From contig JBGSJO010000130.1 of assembly GCA_041741895.1 (NCBI GenBank), forward strand, positions 1 to 6,659: a DNA stretch of 6,659 nucleotides, read 5' to 3'. The notes beneath the pieces were generated by a model. That model searched no databases. It saw only the letters and a list, made by a program, of their open reading frames with translations, and was not told the DNA's origin. The stretch's first letter is position 1, and each line of letters opens with the position of its first letter. Both the position numbers and the translations under genes were made by a program. This document shows, piece after piece, positions 1 to 6,659 of the stretch. The DNA is from Allopontixanthobacter sp041741895. GTDB taxonomy: Bacteria > Pseudomonadota > Alphaproteobacteria > Sphingomonadales > Sphingomonadaceae.

Positions 1-99
1 TCCGCCGATATCATCGCGGTAAAGGGCAATCCGCTGGAGGATGCGACCATTCTGGAAAATGTCGGCTGGGTCATGGTGCGCGGCAAGGTGGTGGAATAG
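1..99 (+). CDS. Amidohydrolase family protein, C-terminal end (5' truncated)
   Basis: Frame 1 is open from the window edge to a TAG at 97-99, giving 32 residues. It contains ADIIAVKGNPLED followed by a short segment ending VMVRGKVVE. This is the typical end of metal-dependent amidohydrolases of the imidazolonepropionase-like/prolidase-like group, where an ADxVAVxGNPLxD segment and a VMxxGKVV strand close the small beta-sandwich that flanks the TIM barrel. None of the metal ligands lie in the visible part, so substrate and activity cannot be judged. Such enzymes in this group are often exported and act on dipeptides or cyclic amides; that is family knowledge, not seen here. It points the same way as the DUF885 lipoprotein 149 bases downstream. 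The family call is fairly firm, the substrate unknown. Confidence 0.75.
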   Translation, partial: SADIIAVKGNPLEDATILENVGWVMVRGKVVE

Positions 100-125
100 G
101 CACGCCGCCGGTCGAACGTATGATC

Positions 126-140
126 CGCTTCATCGAAGCG
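126..140 (+). terminator. Short perfect hairpin after the amidohydrolase gene
   Basis: CGCTTC (126-131) and GAAGCG (135-140) are exact inverted repeats around a three-base ATC loop, 27 bases past the amidohydrolase stop. The position suits a terminator or a 3'-end RNA-stabilising hairpin. No T-run follows, so intrinsic termination is uncertain. The rest of the 100-248 gap holds an AT-richer stretch (about 163-192) that could carry the promoter of the next gene, but I could not find a convincing -35/-10 pair there. Confidence 0.3.
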
Positions 141-248
141 CAGAAGCTGCGCGCGGGCGAACTTACTAACGCGGCAAGCAAATCAAGTTTTGGCAGTATG
201 GCATGGTGTAGGGACACCGCGCGACGCCTGCATTCGTAAGGAAAATCC

Positions 249-2111
249 ATGAAAATTTACCGTCTCGCCCTGATGTCGACCGCCGCACTTTCGCTCGGGG
301 CCTGCGCCACGACGGCCGAACCGACGCTCTCCGACGCGGCACGCGCCGTACTGGCCACGGTTCCGCCGGTCGCGCAGCAGGTACCGGCTGACCCCGGGGC
401 GCAGGCTGCCGAACATGACGCCATGTTCGCCATTTTTGCCGCCGCGGACGAAGCCGATCTGAAGCTCAATCCGATCAGCGCGCTGTTCCGCGGAGATATG
501 CGCTATGCGGGCCGTCTGGGTGATTTCCTGACCGAGGAATATGCCCAGCAGGATATTGCCAACACCCGCGCCAACCTGGCCGCGCTGGAGCGGATCGACC
601 GCGAGAAATTGAGCACGACCGACCGGATTGCCTATGACGTGTTCCAATATAACCAGGTACAATCGCTGAAAGGCAGCACCGATGAGATCCGCGCACTGAC
701 TGAAGTGCGCCCGGTGAACCATTTCAGCGGCTTCCACACATTCTATCCCACCTTTGCCAGCGGGCAGAGCGCAGCGCCATTTGGGACACTCGAGGATTAC
801 GACAACAATCTGAGCCGGCACGCCGATTACATCGCGATCGGCGACCGCGCGATCGGCAAATTCCGTGAAGGAATGGCATCGGGTGTGCTCGAAACCAGCC
901 TGACGATCCGCAACGTGATCGAACAGCTCGATACGCAACTGGCCATGCCGATCGAGAAATCGCCTTACTGGGCGCCGGTCGGGATGATGCCCGACACATT
1001 TTCGGCTGCGGATAAGGCCCGCCTGACAGCGGAATACCGCAAGGCGACCGGCGAAGTATATGCCGCCAACCGGCGGATGCGCGATTTCCTGCGGGATGAA
1101 TATCTGCCCGCCGCGCGCACCACGGTCGGTCTTAGTCAGATGAAGGGCGGTGAGAAACTTTACGCCCAGATGATCGAGAACACGACCACCCTGCCGTTGA
1201 CAGCCGATTACCTCCACAACCTTGGCTTGTCCGAAGTCGACCGGATCCAGAAGGGTATGCTCCAGATTAAGGACGAGGTCGGTTTTGAGGGGACGCTGAA
1301 GGAATTCTTCGATTTCATCCGGACCGACCCGCAGTTCAAATCCGCCAGCCGGGAAGCGCTGACGCAGGCCTATTACGACATCGGCAAGGTCGTCGATGCC
1401 AAGGTGCCCGAATTCTTCTCTCTGGTGCCCGAGTCCAAGCTCGAAATCCGGCCTTACGAAGAATTCCGCGAGAAATTCGAAGCTGGCGGTTCGTACCAGT
1501 CGGGCACCCCCGATGGCTCCCGGCCTGGTATCTTCTATTTCAACGCGTATGACCTGCCCAGCCGGACGACCCCCGGCATTACCACCCTGTACCTGCACGA
1601 AGGTGCGCCGGGGCATCATTTCCAGATCAGCTTGGCGCAGGAAAACGAAGCGCTGCCGGCGTTCATGCGGTTTGGTGGAAACACAGCCTATGTCGAAGGC
1701 TGGGCGCTGTATTCGGAAACCCTGGGGTATGAGATGGGCCTGTTCGAAGATCCCTATCAGCGGCAGGGCACGATGGACGATGAAATGCTGCGTGCGATGC
1801 GGCTGGTCGTCGATACCGGGCTTCATTCGAAGGGGTGGAGCCGCGACCAGGCGATCAAATACATGACCGACAATTCCTCCATGGGACTGACCGATGCCAC
1901 CGCCGAAGTGGAACGATACATTGCGATCCCGTCACAGGCGCTGGCCTACAAGGTCGGGGCGCTCACGATCCAGCGCCTACGCAGGAAAGCCGAAGCGGCC
2001 ATGGGCGAGGATTTCGACATCAAGCAATTCCACGCCCAGGTGCTCGGCACCGGAGCGTTGCCAATGCCAGTGCTGGAAAAGAAGATCGACGACTGGATTG
2101 CCAATCGTTAG
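249..2111 (+). CDS. DUF885 family lipoprotein, putative zinc metallopeptidase
   Basis: Complete 620-residue protein. The N-terminus is a lipoprotein signal peptide: positively charged start (K2, R5), hydrophobic core, and lipobox LGAC with the lipidated cysteine at C19. It is followed by A-T-T rather than an aspartate, which fits outer-membrane rather than inner-membrane retention. The rest matches the DUF885 family, whose members are about 550-620 residues. The hallmark HEGAPGHH lies at residues 450-457 and EGWALY at 483-488. This pattern (HE near a second H, with a downstream E in EGWA) resembles zinc-binding sites of gluzincin-like peptidases, so H450, E451, H456 and E483 are the likely metal and catalytic residues; that assignment is inference. 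The start at 249 is supported by TAAGGAAAA (237-245) just upstream and by the intact signal peptide. The probable role is periplasmic or surface peptide hydrolysis, compatible with the adjacent amidohydrolase. Substrate unknown. Confidence 0.9.
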   Translation: MKIYRLALMSTAALSLGACATTAEPTLSDAARAVLATVPPVAQQVPADPGAQAAEHDAMFAIFAAADEADLKLNPISALFRGDMRYAGRLGDFLTEEYAQQDIANTRANLAALERIDREKLSTTDRIAYDVFQYNQVQSLKGSTDEIRALTEVRPVNHFSGFHTFYPTFASGQSAAPFGTLEDYDNNLSRHADYIAIGDRAIGKFREGMASGVLETSLTIRNVIEQLDTQLAMPIEKSPYWAPVGMMPDTFSAADKARLTAEYRKATGEVYAANRRMRDFLRDEYLPAARTTVGLSQMKGGEKLYAQMIENTTTLPLTADYLHNLGLSEVDRIQKGMLQIKDEVGFEGTLKEFFDFIRTDPQFKSASREALTQAYYDIGKVVDAKVPEFFSLVPESKLEIRPYEEFREKFEAGGSYQSGTPDGSRPGIFYFNAYDLPSRTTPGITTLYLHEGAPGHHFQISLAQENEALPAFMRFGGNTAYVEGWALYSETLGYEMGLFEDPYQRQGTMDDEMLRAMRLVVDTGLHSKGWSRDQAIKYMTDNSSMGLTDATAEVERYIAIPSQALAYKVGALTIQRLRRKAEAAMGEDFDIKQFHAQVLGTGALPMPVLEKKIDDWIANR

Positions 2112-2209
2112 ACCACGCGGGCCTTCGGGCCATCCAGTAACTTTCCCGCTGCCGGTTCGAACTGGCTGATGGGACAGGAACGTGCCCCGGGTCACAACCA
2201 GAGGAATCG

Positions 2210-2809
2210 ATGATGGACATTTCCGCTCGCAGCGCAGGCCAGATGGCCGCAATTGCGCTGCTCGTGATCGTGGCGACCCATTCGCTTTACGTAATCAACA
2301 GTAGCGCGGGGCTGGGCATCGCGAGTTCGATTATCTGGACCATCGAAGCGATCGGATTCATCGCCATGGCGGTATTCGCGATGGTCGCGCTGGCACGCCG
2401 CACCAGTGCGCCGGTGGTCTGGGCGTCAATCGCGCTCGGCGGCGTGTTCAACGTGGTCCAGGCCGGCATGGGCCTGGCCATGTTCGGCCCGCTTAGGGCG
2501 GCCGGAGAAGTGATGGCACCTGCATTCCAGGCGGTGCTGGCTGGGGCGTTCTTCTTTTATTTTGCGGGCAAGTTCCTGTTCGGGATTGCCGCGACAGTCC
2601 TCGGCCTTGCGCTGCTGAAGGGGCCGATCGCGGCCAGGGTCATCGGCGGGCTGGCAATCCTGAGCGGGCTGGCGGCTGTCGTGCTCAACGCCATCGGAAT
2701 GGCCATCGGCATGGAGATCGGCCCCGGTGCGGGCGCGGCGGGTGCGGCGGCGGCGCTGTTTGCTGCGATTGCAGTGCTTACCACCGGGCGGCAAAGCATC
2801 GTTTCCTGA
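2210..2809 (+). CDS. Polytopic membrane protein of unknown function
   Basis: A 199-residue, strongly hydrophobic protein, rich in Ala, Gly, Ile and Val. I count about six membrane segments, roughly at residues 11-31, 36-62, 69-91, 101-135, 140-165 and 170-192, joined by short loops with few charges (for example ARRTS near 62-66). No catalytic or binding motif is recognisable and I cannot name the family. GAGGAA (2201-2206) precedes two consecutive ATG codons (2210 and 2213). Spacing is three bases to the first and six to the second, so 2213 may be the true start, giving 198 residues. The gene sits 98 bases after the DUF885 gene and ends 48 bases before the TPP aptamer, so it is outside riboswitch control. 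Location next to thiC invites a thiamine-transport guess, but nothing in the protein itself supports it. Confidence 0.8.
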   Translation: MMDISARSAGQMAAIALLVIVATHSLYVINSSAGLGIASSIIWTIEAIGFIAMAVFAMVALARRTSAPVVWASIALGGVFNVVQAGMGLAMFGPLRAAGEVMAPAFQAVLAGAFFFYFAGKFLFGIAATVLGLALLKGPIAARVIGGLAILSGLAAVVLNAIGMAIGMEIGPGAGAAGAAAALFAAIAVLTTGRQSIVS

Positions 2810-2810
2810 G

Positions 2811-2840
2811 TTAACCGCCCCTTCCCATCGCTGCTAAAAG
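2811..2840 (+). promoter_or_regulatory. Candidate promoter for the thiC leader
   Basis: TTAACC (2811-2816) resembles a -35 element, and TAAAAG (2835-2840) preceded by TGC resembles an extended -10, with 18 bases between. Transcription would begin near 2847, about ten bases before the TPP aptamer, which is where a riboswitch leader should start. Each hexamer matches the sigma-70 consensus at only four of six positions, so this is a positional best guess. The -35 lies immediately after the stop codon of the membrane-protein gene. Confidence 0.3.
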
Positions 2841-2857
2841 CGCGTAACACTGAATCA

Positions 2858-2963
2858 TACCCCGGGGAGCCGTGTTGCCGATTATTGGCGAGGCTGAGAG
2901 GGGCGGGTAACGCCGCCCGACCCGTTGAACCTGAACCTGTTAAGACGGGCGGAGGGAGTGGGC
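2858..2963 (+). promoter_or_regulatory. TPP riboswitch aptamer (THI element)
   Basis: The conserved core of the thiamine-pyrophosphate riboswitch is present in order: GGGGAGCC (2864-2871), the pyrimidine-sensing CUGAGA (2894-2899), ACCC (2920-2923), GAACCUGA (2927-2934), UUAAGAC in place of the usual UUAAUAC (2940-2946), and AGGGA (2953-2957). Supporting helices are visible. AGCC 2868-2871 pairs with GGCU 2892-2895, capped by 2875-2879 with 2887-2891. An optional helix GGGCGG 2901-2906 pairs with CCGCCC 2913-2918. The pyrophosphate arm is capped by CCUG 2936-2939 with CGGG 2946-2949. A closing P1 of CCC 2860-2862 with GGG 2960-2962 is short. The element binds TPP and represses thiC, which begins 56 bases downstream. 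Exact ends are uncertain by several bases. Confidence 0.95.
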
Positions 2964-3010
2964 CGGTTCATGTCAGAAAGCCGATCCCCGCTTCTTCCAT
3001 CTACAAGGAG
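2951..3010 (+). promoter_or_regulatory. Expression platform: mutually exclusive anti-sequestor and SD-sequestor hairpins
   Basis: The thiC Shine-Dalgarno sequence AAGGAG (3005-3010) can pair with CUUCUU (2991-2996) over six base pairs with one G-U and an eight-base loop, hiding the ribosome site. The same CUUCUU lies in CCCGCUUCUUCC (2987-2998), which pairs without interruption over 12 base pairs (three G-U) with GGAGGGAGUGGG (2951-2962), the 3' edge of the aptamer. That helix can be extended past a small internal loop by CGGUU 2964-2968 with AGCCG 2979-2983. The two structures cannot coexist. With TPP the aptamer keeps 2951-2962 and the sequestor forms (OFF); without TPP the long hairpin frees the SD (ON). 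No U-run follows either hairpin, so control is more likely translational than by termination. The pairings are read directly; the switching is inference. Confidence 0.75.
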
Positions 3011-3019
3011 AACGCGCGC

Positions 3020-4905
<1,886 letters not shown>

Positions 4906-4909
<4 letters not shown>

Positions 4910-5217
4910 GCCGATCCGGCAATCCCTTCGCCGATTGGGCGCTGTTCACCTCGCAGGCTAGCGCGCTCTACATGGAATCGGTATCGGTCATCTGCATGCG
5001 CAGCATCAAACTGATGGGCGGCGGCAGTTCCGCCAATCGGGAGGCCCGGCAAATGGTTTCTGAGAAGATCGACGCGCATATCGAAGCCGCTTTCGGCCTG
5101 CCGCTGACCATGCCGCTGACCATGCCGTTCAACGGTGCGGCTGCGGCGAGCGCGGCGCTGATGCCCTATCGCAAACGGGTGCGGGCCAACCACCGCCGTC
5201 TGTCGCGCGCAAAATAG
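4906..5217 (+). CDS. Small conserved-type protein co-translated with thiC, function unknown
   Basis: A 103-residue protein whose ATG overlaps the thiC stop as ATGA (4906-4909), with an excellent Shine-Dalgarno GGAGGA (4894-4899) six bases upstream, inside thiC. This is a strong sign of a real, translationally coupled gene. The N-terminal part (about 10-65) looks helical and amphipathic, with a QMVSEKIDAH segment. A Pro/Met stretch LPLTMPLTMP (about 66-75) comes from a 12-base duplication. The last 20 residues are very basic (PYRKRVRANHRRLSRAK). The MVxEK segment and PYR..RAN..RRL tail remind me of a small alphaproteobacterial family often labelled antifreeze protein because of its alanine content, probably wrongly. 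No signal peptide or enzyme motif. A phasin-like or nucleic-acid-binding role is possible but unsupported. Coupling suggests it shares TPP control with thiC. Confidence 0.82.
5101..5124 (+). repeat. Perfect 12-base tandem duplication
   Basis: CCGCTGACCATG occurs twice back to back (5101-5112 and 5113-5124), followed by a further CCG. It encodes PLTM-PLTM in the small protein after thiC and keeps the reading frame. It looks like a replication-slippage duplication in a linker between the helical part and the basic tail. Confidence 0.9.
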
Positions 5218-5245
5218 CGTAACGGGGGCATCCGCGCGCCTGCTT

Positions 5246-5261
5246 TACGGACCATTCCGTA
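5246..5261. promoter_or_regulatory. Inverted repeat upstream of the CC/CPKC protein gene
   Basis: TACGGA (5246-5251) and TCCGTA (5256-5261) are perfect inverted repeats around CCAT, in the 80-base gap between the thiC-coupled gene and the next gene, ending 36 bases before its start. Half-site centres are ten bases apart, close to one helical turn, so a dimeric repressor site is possible; a small RNA hairpin is equally possible. There is no T-run for termination and I recognise no known operator consensus. The remainder of the gap shows no clear promoter. Confidence 0.3.
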
Positions 5262-5297
5262 TGGCGCCGCCCGCACAGCAGCGCGCATATCCGGCGC

Positions 5298-5816
5298 ATG
5301 GAAACAAACGCCACGCCCCCGATCGATCCGGCCGATAATCCCACCGGCTGCTGCCCACGTTTCAATCCGGAAGGATGGAATGAACAATTGCTGCATTTCG
5401 ATGGCAAGCTGTTTGTTCGCGCCGTCACCCGCAGCGAAAACCACGTGCCGGTGGACATGACCCAGGTGTTTGGCCGCGTGTATGACGGCATGGCGGAGGA
5501 TAGCGCGCTCGACGAAAACCATCCGCTGGTCCTTTCCCGCGATCTCGCGCCCGATCAGGCAGAACATCTGTTCGCCGCCACCGGCCCGGTGAAGGGAGAA
5601 GAAATGATTCGCCTGTCAGGCGATTTCCGCACCCGCGTGTTCGACGCGCCTTACGCAGAAGCCCCCGCGCGGCTCGCCGCCTTTGCGCAGGAACTGGAGG
5701 AACAGGGCGCGCAGGCGGATGAAAGCTATGTCTTTTACACCAGCTGTCCCAAATGCGCGGAAAGCTACGGCCATAATTATATGGTCGCGGTGGACCGGGT
5801 GCACGCCGCCCGATGA
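5298..5816 (+). CDS. Conserved-type protein with CC and CPKC cysteine pairs, putative metal binding
   Basis: Complete 172-residue soluble protein without signal peptide or membrane segment. NPTGCCPRFNPEGW (residues 14-27) holds C18 and C19, and YTSCPKCAESYGHNY (about 147-161) holds C150 and C153. The four cysteines near the two ends, with CPKC as a classic zinc-knuckle half, suggest one structural metal site joining the termini. The middle has alternating strand-like segments (KLFVRAVTRS, HVPVDMTQVFGRVYDG) and a helix about 119-139. I recall similar uncharacterised proteins in many bacteria, sometimes labelled hydrolase, but I cannot name the family or assign a reaction. The ATG at 5298 has no clear Shine-Dalgarno sequence; it is chosen because the NPTGCCP block starts soon after it and no better in-frame start is evident. 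The gene overlaps the next one by ATGA, so the two are probably translated together. Confidence 0.85.
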   Translation: METNATPPIDPADNPTGCCPRFNPEGWNEQLLHFDGKLFVRAVTRSENHVPVDMTQVFGRVYDGMAEDSALDENHPLVLSRDLAPDQAEHLFAATGPVKGEEMIRLSGDFRTRVFDAPYAEAPARLAAFAQELEEQGAQADESYVFYTSCPKCAESYGHNYMVAVDRVHAAR

Positions 5817-6322
5817 ACCGCGCTGCCGCCATGAACGCGCGCGCAACATCCCGCTCCGCGGAAGTCCCCATCGAAGCCATCGGCGTGGTCGAAACACAGG
5901 ATGATTTTCAGGATGCGGCCGACGATCTGCTGACCCACGGGTTCGACCATTCCGATATCAGCCTGCTGGCAGGCGAGCAGGAGGTGCGGCAAAAACTGCA
6001 CCATGGTTACGGCAAGGTCCGCCTGATGGAGGATGCCCCCCCCACCGCAACGAATATCTCTCGATCGAAACCATTGGCGATGCGGAAGGCGCGCTGATCG
6101 GCGTGCCGTTGTATGTCGGGGCGGTAGTCGGTGCCGGGGTTGCGGCGGCGGGGCGCTGGTCGGCTGGACCGGCGGCATGCGCGCTATATCAATCGCCAGA
6201 TCGACTGCGGCGGGATGCTGCTATGGGTCCGCATCCGCAGCCCCGCAGACGAAGGCCGCGCAGTGGATATACTCAACCGCTATGCGGGCAAGGATGTCCA
6301 CGCCCACCGCTCCGCTGGCTGA
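5813..6322 (+). pseudogene. YflT/general-stress-like protein gene, disrupted by compensating frameshifts
   Basis: The ATG overlaps the preceding stop (ATGA, 5813-5816). The first frame gives an N-terminal domain with IEAIGVVETQDDFQDAADDL and HGFDHSDISLLAG, resembling YflT/general-stress-17M domains, until a run of eight C at 6036-6043. The conserved-looking text then continues one base back: EYLSIETIGDAEGALIG and the Gly/Ala-rich, probably membrane-inserted LYVGAVVGAGVAAA (6052-6150). Near the GCG/G tract at 6142-6153 it returns to the original frame as GRLDRRHARYINRQIDCGG, then MLLWVRIRSPADEGRAVDIL and a stop at 6322. Joined, the product would be about 170 residues. Read literally, translation leaves the family sequence after the C-run and stops about 20 residues later, at 6097. 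Either a recent pseudogene or two assembly errors; the shifted segment still looks selected, which favours recent or artefactual. A third reading (ALVGWTGGMR, 6153-6182) could imply three shifts instead. Function of the family is unknown beyond stress association. Confidence 0.65.
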
Positions 6323-6344
6323 CCCATCCTGCCGCCAATCCCCC

Positions 6345-6364
6345 GGCTACCGTGCAACGGAGCC
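6345..6364. terminator. Hairpin between convergent genes
   Basis: GGCT (6345-6348) pairs with AGCC (6361-6364), and CCGT (6350-6353) pairs with ACGG (6357-6360), around a three-base GCA loop with one bulged A at 6349. It lies between the plus-strand stop at 6322 and the minus-strand stop at 6364-6366, the usual place for a shared bidirectional terminator. No strong T-run follows on either strand, so the call is weak. Confidence 0.35.
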
Positions 6365-6659
6365 TATTCGTGGCCCCAAGGCGCGGGGGGCGGGGTTACC
6401 GGGCGGGTGAGATCGAACTCCACGCGGAACAGCCGGCCTTCGCGCTGCAATTGATAGGCATAGCGCCCATCCGCCGTGCCCGCCGGGTCCACTTCCACCC
6501 GCCACACATTGGTTACGGAGGCCGCCAGATCGTTCGCGCGAAACATCGCGATGCTTTCCGCATCCACGGGAAATTCCTGCGCCCGCGCGGTGCCGGGGGC
6601 GGCGGTATCCCCGCCATAGAATGTCACCGCGTCCGCCGTGCCGTCTTCATGCCGGTGAT
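6364..6659 (-). CDS. Hypothetical protein, C-terminal part (5' end beyond the window)
   Basis: On the minus strand the frame is open from the window edge to a TAG at 6366-6364, giving at least 98 codons. Visible residues include DAVTFYGGDTAAPG, EFPVDAESIAMFRANDLA, TNVWRVEVDPAGTADGRYAY and LQREGRLFRVEFDLTRPV, ending in a Pro-rich tail PPPAPWGHE. The alternating hydrophobic and charged pattern (VWRVEVD, YAYQLQREG, LFRVEFDLT) looks like a beta-sheet domain. I do not recognise the family. A GTG at 6627 could be a start, but the frame stays open upstream with coding-like residues (HRHEDGTAD), so the gene probably begins outside the window. It runs toward the frameshifted stress-like gene and is not part of that plus-strand group. 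Confidence 0.65.
   Translation of the reverse strand, partial: HRHEDGTADAVTFYGGDTAAPGTARAQEFPVDAESIAMFRANDLAASVTNVWRVEVDPAGTADGRYAYQLQREGRLFRVEFDLTRPVTPPPAPWGHE

Noticed and set aside
120..239. A 39-codon frame (MIRFIEAQKLRAGELTNA...) between the amidohydrolase and DUF885 genes
   Set aside because: It has no Shine-Dalgarno sequence, overlaps the ribosome-binding region of the DUF885 gene, contains the 126-140 hairpin, and resembles nothing I know. A leader peptide cannot be excluded, but there is no positive evidence.
183..1826. A 547-codon open frame on the minus strand opposite the DUF885 gene
   Set aside because: It mirrors the DUF885 codons, has no recognisable family motif, and the plus-strand gene has a clear signal peptide and catalytic motif. 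Long antisense frames are common at this GC content.
2120..2131. GGCC-TTCG-GGCC hairpin just after the DUF885 stop
   Set aside because: The UUCG loop is stable, but the stem is only four base pairs and no T-run follows, too little to call a terminator.
2829..2842. CGCT/AGCG inverted repeat after the membrane-protein gene
   Set aside because: Only four base pairs around six unpaired bases with no T-run; it also overlaps the candidate -10 of the thiC leader.
2885..3019. Longer thiC version starting at TTG 2885
   Set aside because: The extension translates riboswitch sequence, has no ribosome-binding site, and lacks similarity to ThiC N-termini. The ATG at 3020 has AAGGAG nine bases upstream.
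6033..6410. A 125-codon plus-strand frame crossing the end of the stress-like gene
   Set aside because: Apart from a short ALVGWTGG stretch it does not resemble the family and runs past the natural stop. It is an alternative frame created around the frameshifts.

Overview
The window reads as a high-GC alphaproteobacterial chromosome segment, most likely from the Sphingomonadales (Erythrobacter/Sphingomonas type). This rests on strongly GC-ending codons, a TPP-riboswitch-controlled thiC, a small Ala-rich protein with a basic PYR..RAN..RRL tail of a kind I associate with alphaproteobacteria, and a periplasmic DUF885 lipoprotein next to an amidohydrolase. The genus is inference. I see no tRNA, rRNA, CRISPR array, insertion sequence or prophage gene, and no gene-free stretch longer than 300 bases.

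Layout: 1-99 is the C-terminal end of an amidohydrolase. After a 149-base gap comes a complete DUF885 putative metallopeptidase lipoprotein (249-2111). A polytopic membrane protein of unknown role follows (2210-2809). A TPP riboswitch (about 2858-2963) and its expression platform (to 3010) lead into thiC (3020-4909), the HMP-P synthase of thiamine pyrimidine synthesis. A 103-residue protein (4906-5217) overlaps the thiC stop by four bases and has its own strong ribosome-binding site within thiC. Next come a 172-residue protein with CC and CPKC cysteine pairs (5298-5816) and, again with an ATGA overlap, a YflT/general-stress-like gene broken by compensating frameshifts (5813-6322). The window ends in a convergent, truncated gene on the minus strand (6364 to the edge).

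How the parts work together: the clearest system is thiamine control. The 3' side of the TPP aptamer can pair over 12 bases with a pyrimidine tract that can instead cover the thiC Shine-Dalgarno sequence, so the leader carries both halves of a translational OFF/ON switch. The 103-residue gene is probably co-translated with thiC and so falls under the same TPP control, making it the best candidate here for an uncharacterised thiamine-linked gene. I found no convincing wholly new defence or mobile system. The main points for a second look are the switch architecture, the thiC-coupled small gene, and the frameshifted stress-protein gene.
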